Source: Hyposmocoma kahamanoa (taxonomy: Eukaryota; Arthropoda; Insecta; Lepidoptera; Cosmopterigidae). Taken from it: a DNA stretch of 64,000 nt. The DNA lies in the NCBI RefSeq assembly GCF_003589595.1, contig NW_020654810.1, positions 22,491,068 to 22,555,067 on the forward strand, given 5' to 3'. Below the pieces are notes generated by a model. The model saw nothing but the letters and a program-made list of their open reading frames with translations. It searched no databases and was not told the DNA's origin. Position numbers and translations under genes: made by a program. Within the stretch, counting starts at the first letter, position 1. The number at the start of each line of letters is the position of its first letter. This document shows positions 9,426-21,204 of the stretch, piece by piece.

Positions 9426-11000
9426 ACCAATAACTCAAGTGGGCTTCTAGTCGAGCGATCAAGACAGCGTACTCGGGTATTTAATACCTATTGGAACGAC
9501 CGAGCGACGGCGCGACGAGTACCAAATAGCTATTTTTGTAACTAATTTGTTTTACATTGACGAGCTGCAATTTATCAAAGCTCCTCTAATTTCTATCAAT
9601 AACAAACAAATCAACAAGATGGCGCTTATTGCACATTTTTATAGACGTTGCGGAGTGATTCTTTTATTTTGTTCAGGATTAGCGCCATCTACCCATATTT
9701 GCAAGCGTTAATTTATAAATTTGTTCATAACACACAATGAATGAATGAATGATATTTATTTATTTGTATAAAATATGGTTTACGAAGGTAGTACAAGTAT
9801 GCATAATCTAGGATGTCAACATTTTGACAGCTAAACAATTCTAAAGCAAGTCTTATATAAGTATTAAGATAACATATTATAATACTAAGCTATTGCCATG
9901 TCATGACGATGTTAAAAAATATAAACAATATAAACACTTTATTTCCTTGTTAAATAAGTTAAGTGGTCAAATTTATTGAGATTTATATATAAAAAAGTCA
10001 TTAATTGAATATAAATTTTTGTCTCTTCGCCGTGACATCAGCTGATGTTTAAATAGAAGATTATTATTTATCATTTTTTTTTCAGAGGGTTAATGATTAC
10101 CTATATATGGTCACACACATTGCCCCGCACTTGTTTCTGGTAGTAACTTAGTTTACATTTATATTGAGAAAGTCTCGCGTGTTTTTAAAAAGTCTTACTA
10201 TTTATTATTCTTTACAAAATTGGATACTTCAAAGATGTGCATACAAGGCCGCGGTAAGATGTTAAGAGATTTAAATAAGGTACCATGTAGACCGAAAGAA
10301 ATATTTGAATAATATTAAAAGGAAAAACTGACTACTTATATAAAGAGAAATTTACCATTTTACCATTTACATAAACTACTTCCAGGGTATTGGTCAGCGC
10401 CACCTGTACATAAGACGGAAATTGGACCTTTTCAGAGTCACTATTGAGTTTATTGGTCCAAGGTAAACGCAATAATCGAAAGAGGTATTTTTAACCCTGT
10501 TTTGTTAAAGACTTCAAACAAAAAATTATTACCGTTTTACATCTCTGTGTGTGGCTCACAGTATACAAAATCACGCCTTAGTACTGGAATTTATGTATTT
10601 CTGTGTATCTGGTTTTCGTATAATCAATCCGGAATTTTACAAATTTTCTAAAATCATCACTTGTTGACAACTTCGAAGAAAGTTACCGGCAATTAAACAT
10701 GAATATTCAATCTCTTTCGTAATATGATAATGCAAAACTGAACTTAACACGCACCTGTCGGCTTATTATCCAGTTATTTGGTTTTTTTAATTATTTTTTA
10801 AGCTCGGTTCCACTGCGCAAGTTACGCTTCTTGTTTTAGTAGCTTCCTTGTTTTAAATATTATATATATACTATATATATATTAACTTATATTAATTATA
10901 TTAATATTATAATATATATTAACTTAAGATGATTCTGATTTCGAACTCAATTTACTAATTATTTCTAAACATACAATTAAGTAGCGGTAGAGTTACTTGC
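9426..11000. other. Unassigned AT-rich DNA with simple repeats
   Basis: Contains a GAAT microsatellite running into ATATTTATTTATTTGTATAA at 9735-9775, the pattern of a minus-strand LINE 3' end without coding remnant; a possible SINE-C 3' scrap near 10110-10130; and a near-pure A/T palindromic stretch at 10857-10925. No gene is supported. Confidence 0.4.
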
Positions 11001-11004
11001 GCAA

Positions 11005-11100
11005 GTGTTCGTCCAGGGAAGTACTAACTAACCTTACCTATTTCTACCAGCAAACAGGAATGTGAGCATAACTGCGTTCCAGTTTTCAACCCCATTATTT
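11005..11100 (+). mobile_element. SINE-A 5' fragment
   Basis: GTGTTCGTCCAGGGAAGTAC through GCGTTCCAGTTTTCAACCC, then the homology stops. Only the first third of the repeat is present. Confidence 0.65.
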
Positions 11101-11164
11101 AAGTAAATATTTTTGTTTTATTTATTTTCTGTTTTAAACAGTATTAATATAAATGCAATTGCTT

Positions 11165-11388
11165 TCGTGGCCGAACGATTACCATGCTGGTCTGCCACGC
11201 TGAGGTCCCGGGGTTCTCGAGGCTGGGAGAAATATTTGTATGGAATAGATGTAGTGTATGGTGACGTATTTATTTCTCTCCTGACTTTGGGTGTAATTTG
11301 TGGTGTTGTATTTCTGTGTCCATGTCGACACGGGGTCTCTCTAGTGCGGGGCTAAGAGTGTGGGCGTTATTATTATATTATTATTACA
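11165..11388 (+). mobile_element. SINE-C copy, near full length
   Basis: Starts TTCGTGGCCGAACGATTACC (A box), has the T-arm region GGGTTCTCGAGGCTGGGAGA, the body GAAATATTTGTATG and TTTATTTCTCTCCTGACTTT, then CTAGTGCGGGGCTAAGAGTG and a (TTA)n tail. The 80-codon frame over it comes from the repeat and is not a gene. Confidence 0.85.
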
Positions 11389-12045
11389 TAGTGATACAAA
11401 CTCTTCTGGATCAATAGATCGATTGTTTGACTAACTACAAACGTGCACGCGGTGGTCATACGTACGAGATCGAATTCCATTCTTAAATATGAACAAGTTT
11501 ATTGCACCTCGACTAAATTTCAACTTTTGTTATAAATATAAATACAAGTCGATCGAACATAAAAATATATGACCCTGGTTCTAGTCTTGCCGGATCGAAG
11601 GGATTTTTCTTTGTGTTAATAATTGAGACAAAGGAAGTTTAACAGAAGCATAGCGAGCGGACGTCCATGATCTCTGTAGTTATTGTTGCTAAAATATTAA
11701 AAAATCTATATACACTTTCTTTAATCTGCGAGAATTATGCAACAATCCTTACCAAAAATTCTAGCCAAAATAGCTGGTGCCTAAACGTATACAAAGGCCA
11801 AACCCAGTCAGACCGGCCCAACTTGTTTAATCGTCGATCATCACCCGATATGGACGAAAACCGTTGGATGCAAAAAAGACTTTACCATATTAAGAATCTA
11901 TTTTTTTATCTTTATTTCTTTCAAATCGATAAATATTTGAACTACGCTAATGAATCTTGAAAAACTATATTCATATTAGGACAAATTCCCCCATTACAAC
12001 ATAAACCCATTTACACATCCCACTGCTGGGCGCGGATCTTTTTTA
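11389..12045 (+). other. Unassigned, with a SINE-B 3' scrap and a 97-codon frame
   Basis: About 11580-11640 holds GCCGGATCGAAGGGATTTTT and TTGTGTTAATAATTGAGAC, the end of SINE-B. A plus-strand frame of 97 codons (11667-11960) has no domain, signal peptide or repeat that I recognise, and is not supported as a gene. Confidence 0.4.
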
Positions 12046-12255
12046 TGAAATGTAAGTGCGCATTTGACCTCCATCTCACCTGATGGAAAGTGACGATGAG
12101 GTCGACGATGGAGCATGCACACCTAAATAATGCCTATTCACTCTCGCCTTGAAAAGGTCCAAGTTATAACGTTCAGGGAACAAGTCAGCAGGCAGCGAAT
12201 TCCACTCCATAGCCGTTCGTTATATAAATGTGGAAGCGTAACGCTTCGTGCGAAT
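12046..12255 (-). pseudogene. LINE reverse transcriptase C-terminus
   Basis: Minus strand reads RTKRYASTFI, then a stop, then [37 protein letters not shown] and a stop. The W-N-x-L-P-A-x-x-F and F-K-x-x-V-N-x-H-x-L blocks are the terminal motifs of CR1/Jockey-group LINEs. A related but more decayed copy is at 30793-31003. Truncated and dead. Confidence 0.8.
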
Positions 12256-13433
12256 CTTTGTTTACTACCTATTTCTGCCGCCAATCAGTAATATTAGCAT
12301 TACAGAAATAGGTAGGCATGGACCCTATTACATTCATTTAATTGAATCCTAACCATTATATATAAGCGTTTAAAATATATTTCATTTTACAAAGTTATTT
12401 AACACCACGTTTACTAAAGGTCATGTCATAAGAAGGCTTTTCTTTTCAAAAATCTTTATGTGTCTCATTAACTTTGACATTTGCGCGTCATGCAAAAAAC
12501 TTTATGTAAAATTTATGGCGGCCCGCACACAAAAAGCATGGAAGCTGCCGCTGTTCCACATTACTTAATTACACCTTGCGTACACAACGTAAGGTGTAAT
12601 TTTCAACAATACATTTTGACAGTTTGACTACAACCAGTGTGGCCCACCTACTGGTAGTCACGACTTATGACGTAATAACTTTCTTTCAGGAGAACTCTTG
12701 ACATACATTATTGCATTATATTGCCTCACTTTTTACATATAATAGCATTTTTTAAATAAAGGTATTTTAACAGCACTGAGTGATGAATTGCTCATTGGGT
12801 GAGTTATAAAATAATCTTGAATATTATATAACGTGTTATTGACAGATCCATATCTTTCGACGTAAGTTCTGCGTATAATGCACCTACCTATCAAACTCTT
12901 GGTTATACTGGAAGAGCACTATTACTTGCGCAAGCATGCCTGCACAAAGACCTTATCAGTCAGATCCTGACCTCAGATCAGCCCGTTTACACAAACTTCA
13001 TCCGGTGCTCAAAAAGGCCAATGCCTTGAGCGAGCGATCCCAAGTGCACGTACAGCACCCTCTCTGTTGTCAAGATAGGTACCGGAGCTGTTGGCACTAT
13101 CACCTCCCGTTATGCATTGCATAACCAGCAGTTGCCACTGCTACGCCGTTGAATCTAAATTCTACTACCAAATTTCCTCTATCGCGCCGAAGCGTCTCTC
13201 AAATTCCCAAAATTCCAAAAGACCAAAAGATATCTAGCTTATCTTCTAGTTGGGAATAGTGGTTGACCATGGCTGTGATACTGGGTGTTGATTTGTTAAT
13301 TACTAAAACATAATTCTAGGATCGATAGGCTTGATCACACAAATCGAGAAAGCTAAGCGTGTTAGTATGTACGTTCCTAGGTACCAGAGCCAAAGAGTCC
13401 ATAATATGTCATGATTTACCTATTTAGTTCTTC
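12256..13433. other. Unassigned, with a SINE-A scrap and a hairpin
   Basis: A 50-bp SINE-A scrap sits at 12258-12310 (TACCTATTTCTGCCGCCAAT). The remainder has no supported coding region. The short frame at 12936-13124 has no recognisable domain. Confidence 0.4.
12567..12601. other. Short hairpin
   Basis: AATTACACCTT (12567-12577) and AAGGTGTAATT (12591-12601) are exact inverted repeats with a 13-nt spacer, of which four further pairs match with one mismatch. The hairpin could be the core of a small foldback element; no larger arms are visible. Confidence 0.5.
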
Positions 13434-13577
13434 TATTGACTATTTTAGTACCACTATGGATCCCTCTATGGTATTTGCACCTACCACCCACTTGTTTAGT
13501 TGTTGTATTGACTACTTTGGTACCATTTCGGATCGCCTTGTGGTATTCACGCCTAACTTCACACTACCACCTCAACG
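13434..13577. repeat. Diverged 72-bp tandem duplication
   Basis: TATTGACTATTTTAGTACCA (from 13434) and TATTGACTACTTTGGTACCA (from 13506) start two units that stay alignable through CTATGGTATTTGCACCTAC and TTGTGGTATTCACGCCTAAC. Both units are also open on the plus strand (within 13436-13630), but no domain is recognised. Confidence 0.55.
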
Positions 13578-13684
13578 ACAATTATAAAAGGCCCGTGGTA
13601 AGGGCGTGCAGCTCAGTCTTGATCCGATAGTGAACTTAGAGAATAAATAATATTGAATTTAACCTCAATAATCTCAGTACAGAT

Positions 13685-14113
13685 TACTAAAAAAACCGAC
13701 CTCAAAAGTACGTGGAATTACGTCTATTTGCTAAGTTTTATTGAAATATCCCCTAGTTCGCCACTATACAGGACTTGACACTGGAGATAATAAAACTCGG
13801 TTCTCACTACTCAAAGTATATTGAGAAAAAAACGCCTTGAATTGGAGAAATAGCAAAATCAACCATTAAAGTAATTGCTCCTAAATTAAAGTTAGGCGCT
13901 ATTTATAAAAATGAATCTTAACGCATGAAGCCACCCTTTGAGGTGGATGATTTTCTTCAAAATGAAATGGGACCACTATGGAAGTACCCTCTTTCCAACA
14001 AAAAAAGAATCATAAAAATCGGTTCACAAATACCGCAGTTATCGCGTAACATACATACAAAAAAAAGAATATACAGTCGAATTGAGAACCTCCTCCTTTT
14101 TGAAGTCGGTTAA
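13685..14113 (+). repeat. Repeat D copy, long form
   Basis: Begins AAAAAACCGACCTCAAAAG, includes CCCTCTTTCCAACAAAAAAA, ATCGGTTCACAAATACCG, GTTATCGCGTAACATACATA and ends CTCCTCCTTTTTGAAGTCGG. About 13770-13925 holds extra sequence shared with the copies at 62500-62680 and 60790-60860, so this looks like a subfamily with a longer middle rather than a unique insertion. Confidence 0.75.
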
Positions 14114-14269
14114 TAAAGGCGAAGTGAAATCGGAGTTGGATTTTATTTAGCGGTAAATATGCAATTTATTATACAACGTTGTAGTATACTATACGTATCT
14201 TTTCCACCGGCTTACTCTCTTTAAATATATACACCCTTCGCAAATCTACGTTAGGTACATAGATAATTT

Positions 14270-14545
14270 ATATATAGCGCGGTGAGTTTTTACAAGTGAC
14301 GGGACTAACACGAACTTGTGGTAAGTGACACGTCTATACGTAACAGTTGCAGTGCCACCCAAAGTTTTAAATCGCAAAGATCTGACAGGTACTGCCCCCA
14401 TCACCCTTAGACAAAGTTGACAAGTCCCACGCGCCTGTAATCTCACAAGTACCTTTTTTACCCTTCAAAACCTGAACGCAGGAATGTGAGCTTCTGCTTG
14501 GTGGCAGAAATACGTAATGTGGCAGTACTTCCTTTCTATTACAAC
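14270..14545 (-). mobile_element. SINE-A copy, near full length
   Basis: Contains AGTGACGGGACTAACACGAA, TTAAATCGCAAAGATCTGA and GTACTTCC in the antisense order; the A-rich 3' end is at the low-coordinate side. Confidence 0.75.
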
Positions 14546-16109
14546 TGTACTACCTTACACCGGAAAGTAAATATAATATTTACTTCGTCTTAACTCGATA
14601 TCTTTAAAAAAACCGAACAACTGCATGAATAGCTTTTAACGCGCTTTTTGTGTTTTAGTGATAGTAAGTGCTTAGAAATGTATAGAAACTTTCCTTAGAC
14701 GTAGTCATTAAGAGATGAACAAAGCCGTCTATTATTTCAAAAACTTGTAAACTTTCACTTATTTCTTTTATTTTTAGCTCTCCTCTCTTACTAATGTTAG
14801 TGGTTTCTAGTAACCAGGTAGTTAGTAAATTGCAGGTTACTATTTTCGATTCATTCTTAATCGATGTGAAAATTACGCCATATTTAATGTGTCGTTAAGA
14901 TTATTTTTGACTGCCATTAGCACCTCTTCCGTTAGCGCAAGAAGCATGTCAATTTCCTCTAGACATTCTTTTTCATGCAATTTCTGTATTATATGTGTTG
15001 GTCAATCACACCAATTACCTGCTATCAAACTAGTCAACTCCCTACTGGTTGTCTACCCAGAGAATTTCAACAAGGAAGATGGTTTCCCCGTACCACAAAA
15101 ATCCTAAGCAGTCGGAAGACTGCAATACTAATTAATATGTTTTAATTTATTCTGATTGCCATTAACAATCAATAGTAAATTTAATTTAACAAAAAGCGTA
15201 CGCTATAATTATTAAACCAAGTTGGAACAGTTAGTAAAAAATCGCTTCGATCCGGTTAGATTCGTGCCAGACGCTATGCCAACTAAGCAAAAGAAAAATT
15301 ATTACAATTATTAAAAATCACGTCTCTAGTCAGCGTTGAAAAAGTTCATACGATTAAAGCAAAATAAAATATTTTGTATAAAAAATAAGCTATTTAATTA
15401 ATATCTTTTGTAACTACAGTGAAAAATAGTGTGGTTGGCATTAATATTAGACAAAACAGTTTCATATCCAATGTGTAACAATCGCGAAAACCTAAGAACT
15501 CGAGATTAGTTTTGTCTTCGGGCTCATGCTAAGCCTGCCGAACAAATTTGGAAAAGACCATTTCCAGAGCTTAAGGTATGGCAAAAGGCTGCTGTCCTTA
15601 AATCGAAATCTAGGCGCCTATTTTGCGTGTGATGGGTGCAGAGTCCTACTCCTCTCCAGCTCCTCCAACAATCTCACCATCCTCCTGAGTTTGCTAAAGA
15701 TTTCGGGAAACCACTCCGGCATTCCAAAGCACTTCGCCCTGTAGTTTGTGACGATGCTGACCTCTTACATCCTCCTTTTCACCCACCTTTTCATTATCCT
15801 CTTTTCGCGTTCCTAGTCACTTATCTTCAAAATTTTGAATTGTTCTCGAAATACCTTTTCCTTCACTAATCTTACTCTTTGTTCGATACGTCGTCACTCC
15901 CATCAAAATTCTTGAAATATGAGGACCTTTATTTCCTTATTGTTAAACTTCACGGCGATGACTATTAAAATTATATAGTTATAAAGTATTGTGTTCTATG
16001 GAGAGTGTTTTATCTTTTTTGTTACAGCCTTCCTTTTCCTCTTTTATCATCTCTTACAATAAATCTTGTAGACCAGTCCTTTGGCATTCAATTTGATAAC
16101 GCCGGTGCA
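14546..16109. other. Unassigned, with repeat scraps
   Basis: Contains a minus-strand SINE-B fragment (15238-15292: TCGCTTCGATCCGGTTAGAT, GCTATGCCAACTAAGC) and a Repeat E half (15435-15510: AGTTTCATATCCAATGTGTA, ACAATCGCGAAAACCTAAGA). The block 15520-15770 is GC-richer and has frames on both strands of about 70-90 codons, possibly a decayed retroelement; no motif settles it. Otherwise nothing recognised. Confidence 0.4.
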
Positions 16110-16240
16110 TTGGACCGTTTGCTCCCCCTCCATTGACGCTTGGCATGGAGGGCTATTGGTATCCCGAGCTTATCGAACCGGGACCTTCTCATCCAACGTC
16201 CACGGCGCAAATCATTGGACCACTGACGTCGTCGTATAGG
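16110..16240 (-). mobile_element. Possible tRNA-headed SINE fragment
   Basis: On the minus strand, AGTGGTCCAATGATTTGCGC followed about 25 bases later by GGTCCCGGTTCGATAAGC resembles tRNA A and B boxes with SINE-like spacing. A single copy in the window with no clear tail, so the call is weak. Confidence 0.35.
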
Positions 16241-16558
16241 TCAGTAGCGAGGATAATTATTCTACCGGTAGAGTTGACGAGACGTTATCAAATTCAGCAC
16301 GGAGCCCTTTTTAGTATTGTTATTGATTTATTATGACAACATTTTGCAACTCTCTTTCACTTGCATTTTTAAACGAGGTGACACCAATGCAAGTAGTCGC
16401 AATGACCAATTGATTAAATAACCATATTCATTCGTATTTCCTTTTAAATAAAGACAAACATAACACATTTATTACAACTCCAAATACTGACACCACTACC
16501 TTGCTCATGTCTACATAAAACGTGGAAATTTAATCCTTAAAACTACTGACTACAAGCC

Positions 16559-16760
16559 CTATTTCTTTACAGCTTCATTATCATCATAGGCTACTTCTTT
16601 ATTACGCCAACTTTTACGGACCGGCGCTATCCGCACCCAGCGCGATTCCGTAAATCTGACGATATCTAGACCATAGGCCGGTGGTCTGCCCCCTGGTCTT
16701 TTGCTCCACTTGGCCACCATTGCGTGACTGCTTTGGTCCATCGTCCGCCTTCTTTCTTTA
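16559..16760 (-). pseudogene. LINE reverse transcriptase C-terminus
   Basis: Minus strand reads MDQSSHAMVAKWSKRPGGRP, PPAYGLDIVRFTESRWVRIA and PVRKSWRNKEVAYDD. This is the R-P-P-x-R-W-x-D-D-I-x-R-x-A-G-x-R-W-x-R-x-A-x-D-R-x-x-W end of APE LINEs related to the copy at 41030-41245. It is open for 60 codons but lacks any RT domain. Confidence 0.8.
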
Positions 16761-17217
16761 CAGCTTCCAAACGTTTAAAATTTTTTCTCGTTACTATTAC
16801 TTTTTAGTTAGCAATTTCGCCAACAACCCAAGCAGTGAGATCCGCTATCTTGTTTTCCCAACATTAACGCTAATGTCAACTTTATGACAACATTTAGCAC
16901 TCATAATAACTGGAAGTATTTTCACTTAATGCCATGTAGTCTGGTCAAAACGGATACAGTAAAGACATGTCATTGGGAGTTTCTTTTAATGTTTGTACTT
17001 TAGTATTGTAGAAAATGTGAAAAGTAAAGTTGAAAATTTTCACACGCAGCTTATGATTTGTTAGGTTAAGTTAGAGTCGGGTACGTGGAAATGTTTTCTT
17101 TGGACCAAATATTAGTGCCAAACAAATTGTAAGATTTTATTTTGACCTATGACTTTAATTTGTAACTTCACTCTCGTGTGAATATGTTTAGTGTTTATTG
17201 ACTAGCATATATGATAT
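16761..17217. other. Unassigned AT-rich DNA
   Basis: No coding region or repeat recognised. Confidence 0.4.
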
Positions 17218-17760
17218 TTTTAACCGACTTCAAAGAGGAGGTACTCAATTAGACTGGATTTTTTTGTGACCGATTCGACTGCGGGAGGGTTAAGTCTTTC
17301 AAGTGTATGTATGTATGTATGTCCGTTTCTTTTTCGCGCTGTACAGCCTAAATGACTTTATGGATTTTGACACCTCATGCATCGTTAGATTGGTCTTGAT
17401 TGTGGGAGTGTCATAGGCTATAAAAAATAATCAAAATAGTGAGGGGGAGAATGTTTATCTTTATCTTTCCAGCTAAATATTTTTGCAGTCGGGTTTTTGT
17501 TTTTAAATAATTTTTGGACTTGTTGTTAGAAAAGGTTATGTCAAGATACAAATCGGCAACCCAGAATTACAAGTAACACTTATAACCTCATCTTTTAAGT
17601 AATTTGCTTATCTATATAATAAAGTTTGACTCTTAACAAATATTTGTTAACCGACTACAAAAAAGGGAGAACGTTTTCAATTCGACTTTATTTTTTATAT
17701 GTGTATGTAATACGATTACGAAACATAGCCTTCTCTTGTTTAGAAATCGGTTAATTATTT
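17218..17760 (-). repeat. Two Repeat D fragments
   Basis: TTAACCGACTTCAAAGAGGA at 17220 and TTAACCGACTACAAAAAAGG at about 17648 are the terminal motif of Repeat D on the minus strand. A TGTATGTATGTATG microsatellite follows the first at about 17305-17320. The bodies are more diverged than elsewhere, so these are older copies or a related subfamily. Confidence 0.55.
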
Positions 17761-18064
17761 ACAAGAAACGATTAGAAGAGTCTGTGCGATTTTCTATTTA
17801 GAGCAATCAACCACGTGTTTCCTTATATGACTTCACACAATAGCTTCCTCAGCAAAACGAGAGAACTGGTGCCAAACTTAGCACACTTTCACAAGCGCTA
17901 CACACAGCTTGAAGTGCGAATTTTGAACCTGCCTAATTAACGGTAACGCTTCTATAAAGTAAACCATGTTAACCAAGAGAAAGAGACTATCTTATCCCTT
18001 ATTTCTATTGTACACAAGCTTGAACTGAGTCTATCAGAATTTGTTTCCCGTGGCGATTATTCGG
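17761..18064. other. Unassigned
   Basis: No feature recognised. Confidence 0.4.
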
Positions 18065-18800
18065 ACGTATATTCATATTCATTTATTTGCATTTCACATG
18101 GATGATAAACTTATACATGTGATACCCTGTAAGGGTGTAGCAAAATTACAATGAAATTTAAATACATTGCAAGCTTGAACGTAGTTAATTAGTTTAGATA
18201 ATTAATTACATTATAGATTCTATAATTATTAATAAACATAATTATTACACAATATTTTTATCTTAAAATTAATTAAATTGTTATTTTTATATTTATTAAA
18301 CACTTTTATTACTATTACATTTAATTTAATTTCATTTATTGTAATTCACATTTTAATAAACTTAGATACATACATGTGATACTCTGTTAGGGCGTAGCAC
18401 AATTTAAACTTAAACCTAATGATATTTTAACATATATTATAATATATATTATTCGTACATTTATTTTATTATTATAATATATATTATTCGTACACTTATT
18501 GCTAATAATAATTTTTACTGAATTGTATTTTCAATTATTACCTAAATTTCGTATAGACATGAAATCAATTTCAAATACATTTATCTATATTATAGTAATA
18601 GGTTTTTTTGTTTAGAATTTTTTTAAGCGTTTTCAAAGACCGTGCCTTTATCCAAATTTTTGATATAATTTGGGATGTGGTTATATACTTTTATTAACAT
18701 AGGATGTGGTGCACATGAAAATAATTTTAGGGTAGACAGAGGAAGTTCAAGCTTGTTATGGTAACGATTATTACGTCTTATTAATTTTATCGGAGAGTTT
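18065..18800 (-). pseudogene. LINE 3' region with reverse transcriptase C-terminus
   Basis: A minus-strand frame of about 55 codons (roughly 18625-18800) reads KLIRRNNRYHNKLELPLS, SCAPHPMLIKVYNHIPNYI and KNLDKGTVFEN, matching the x-Y-N-x-(I/L)-P-x-x-I-K block of LINE-F-type polyproteins. The 3' UTR to the left holds two diverged copies of CATGTGATACCCTGTAAGGG (18117 and 18374), and AATATATATTATTCGTACA occurs twice near 18450-18495, so the tail carries internal duplications. Confidence 0.7.
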
Positions 18801-18842
18801 TTTTAACGAACTTACAGGCTTCAAATACAGGCATAAACAGAG

Positions 18843-18965
18843 ATCGCGCCTTTTTTTAATATGACTAAGCGACGTGACGAACAAGTCGTGCGCCTGGTTT
18901 ACAGAACCACTCAAACATAAGTTGACAAGTCACATATTAACCTGTAATTTCAACAGCACCATTAG
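18843..18965 (-). mobile_element. SINE-A fragment
   Basis: GACGAACAAGTCGTGCGCCT followed by CATAAGTTGACAAGTCACAT and CCTGTAATTTCA, with an internal deletion. Confidence 0.65.
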
Positions 18966-19130
18966 CCCGCGTGTACACGCTAAGAAATTCGACGTGTCTG
19001 CTACAGAAAAGATGAGAATGGTCTTGTACACAACAAGAACTTTGTCGGACCTAGCCACGAAAATATGTCGTGTCTGTTGCAGACGAGAAAATGATGAGTA
19101 TGTACACGATACGAATGCTTTCGGACAGAC

Positions 19131-19848
19131 GTGTATAGGGTAAATTGTGTCAGTGCATTACGAGTCTTTCAGGTAGCTGTCGTTTTAATACCAAAAGTGG
19201 GAAGAAATATGTTGTTGTATATGTTGACTAATACTAACAACACCGTCCACTCGCATAAACGCTTGTTTACTGATAATGCACCTCACCCTTCTTTTGTTTC
19301 TCTCAGAGAAAAGTTTAAGGAGACTGGTATCGTGACTGTGGCATCACAGTACATTTACTCAAATATTTTATATGCCCGTAAAAATGTACATAATTTTAAT
19401 AAGAAAGAAGATATCCATAATATTATCCTTAGAGCTAAATCCAAACTCATGGTGCCACGATTGCGTTTAACCAAGGTAAACAACTCTTTTATGGGGAACT
19501 GTATACGTTTTTACAATAAGATTCCGGAGCATATATTAAGTTTATCATTTCCTAAGTTTAAAAACTACATTAAAAATATTTTGATCGAAAAATCATATTA
19601 CAAAATTGACGACTACGTGTTAGATAAAGATGTATGTACGACATGGCTCCAGAATCCACACAAATTTGATTCAAAGTGTATTCCATAGCATTAAGTTTAT
19701 TTGAAAAGAGCAATCCCTAGAGTTACTTGCTCGTTCTTCTCAGGGAGGTCAGCGTAGTGAACGAGCAGTAGCTTAAATGTGACGTTTTCAAGTATAAATT
19801 TATTTTACCTAGGAATAAATAATCTTTGACTTTGACTTTGACTTTGAC
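19131..19848 (+). pseudogene. LINE-F reverse transcriptase C-terminus and 3' end (best copy)
   Basis: The open frame (19131-19688, 185 codons) is the C-terminal end of a non-LTR retrotransposon polyprotein: FVSLREKFKETGIVTVASQ, then VPRLRLTKVNNSFMGNC, IRFYNKIPEHIL, SFPKFKNYIKNILIEKSYY and a W-L-Q-N end. Upstream RT motifs such as F/YADD are absent, so it is 5'-truncated. The 3' UTR runs to a (TTTGAC)n microsatellite at about 19826-19848, which replaces a poly(A) tail. The first ~60 codons may include flanking DNA; homology to the 45.5-46.0 kb copy begins near 19320. Not a host gene. Confidence 0.8.
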
Positions 19849-19999
19849 CCCGCCCCATATAATAGCGGCATAGCGCGTCGTGTCGGGGGTAGACAAGATT
19901 TTTTTTTGTCCGGCGTCAAGGTAGTGTATACAGTTCGTGCGTAGAAACGACACGAATTCTTGCATAGACCCGGCGACTTTTCTTAGCGTGGACACGAGC

Positions 20000-20125
20000 C
20001 CTTAACCTTCAAAACAGAAATACAGTAATGCTCCCATTACTACTTGACGTCAAAAATAAGTAATGCTGTACTTGCCTATGGATAAACTGTTTGATTAAGA
20101 GCTCTCCTGCTACTAAATCTATACG
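20000..20125 (-). mobile_element. SINE-A fragment
   Basis: CCTTAACCTTCAAAACAG, GTAATGCTCCCATTAC and GAGCTCTCCTGCTACTAAAT match the head half of SINE-A in antisense. Confidence 0.6.
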
Positions 20126-20340
20126 AATCTGTACTAAACGGTATTAAACTTTCGAATAGAGTACTTTGAAGAAACGTCTCCCTCTCCTGTCGGAGATGGG
20201 ACAGCACCATGGCAATCCTGACTAAAAAGGCTGTCGTTACAAAGAGCGAGGTGATACTGCATTTGAACCATTCCATATAATTCTTTAAAATTAAATTCCA
20301 GAAGTGCCGAATTCTAGCGACTATGTTTTGTGGCGTTTTT

Positions 20341-20470
20341 GACCTGTATATAATAAAGCTGAGCTAAAAAAGATAACCTGGAGTGCCTTGTATTTGCAGT
20401 TCTTCATGACATGACCGGAGTACGACATCCTCCTGCGCTTAATGGCCGTCATAAGCTCCGCTTATCTCCT
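20341..20470 (-). pseudogene. LINE remnant
   Basis: Minus strand reads ELMTAIKRRRMSYSGHVMKN followed by CKYKALQVIF, the I-K-R-R-K-x-x-Y-x-G-H-(V/I)-(L/M)-R-N-x-K-Y block near the end of RTE-like polyproteins. About 35 codons only. Confidence 0.6.
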
Positions 20471-20929
20471 AAATTTTTAAAATTACGTTTGAAAGAACAC
20501 GTCCATTAAAAGGAACACATCCATGCGATTCAGTATTGCGAATAACTTTTTATAAAAAGCATTTTTATTCATCAAATTGTAGTTCGCTTTGATCATGAGT
20601 TTCACACTTTATTATCTACTTACATGGAAAGTAACACGAAGGTAATTTTAATATCACGCCCTTATTGATTCAAATTGTGCGTCGTGTGAACGGAAATTGT
20701 TCGAATGAAAGAACCGCGTTGATGAAAGTGAACCGAGTCTCTATTTTTTTGATTACGGGTTTAAAATTTCAGATAATGATGAGGTTCACGCAATGGTGTT
20801 ACGCTTTAATACGCTAAGCTCCGACGAAGTCATACAAGTGTACTAATGAAGATAGTGTTACCAAAATGGAGAGCTCTGTTTGCGTAATGTCCCCTTTCGC
20901 CTTGTAGATTAATAGACGTTTTGATGTTT
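20471..20929. other. Unassigned
   Basis: No coding region or repeat recognised. Confidence 0.4.
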
Positions 20930-21180
20930 TCTTTTATAAATAATAGACACACGCTTGGCCACAATCTCACCTGATGTTAAGCGGCGATGTTACCGACGGT
21001 GGTACTTGTTTGCCTAAAAAATGCCTATTTACTCTGACCTTAAATAGCCACAAATTGTACTTTGCGCTTCAGAAAGGAGGAAGCAAAAGCGCTTAGTGCG
21101 AATGGGTGGTATATCAACGACATAAGGATGGACTGTTCCGGACCTTATAGTCGAATGAAGGAGAAACGGTGAGGGTGGAA
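20930..21180 (-). mobile_element. Decayed LINE 3' end
   Basis: CAATCTCACCTGATGTTAAG, AAAATGCCTATTTACTCTGA and the AAGCGCTTAGTGCGAATGG block follow the same order as the better-kept LINE end at 12046-12255 (CATCTCACCTGATGGAAAGT, AATAATGCCTATTCACTCTC, ACGCTTCGTGCGAA). Coding sense is lost here. Confidence 0.55.
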
Positions 21181-21204
21181 CCAAATTGAAAAGTTTTTTT
21201 TTTT

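Noticed and set aside
10857..10925. Replication origin or regulatory palindrome
   Set aside because: Pure A/T palindromic text is expected by chance in such AT-rich DNA; no further support.
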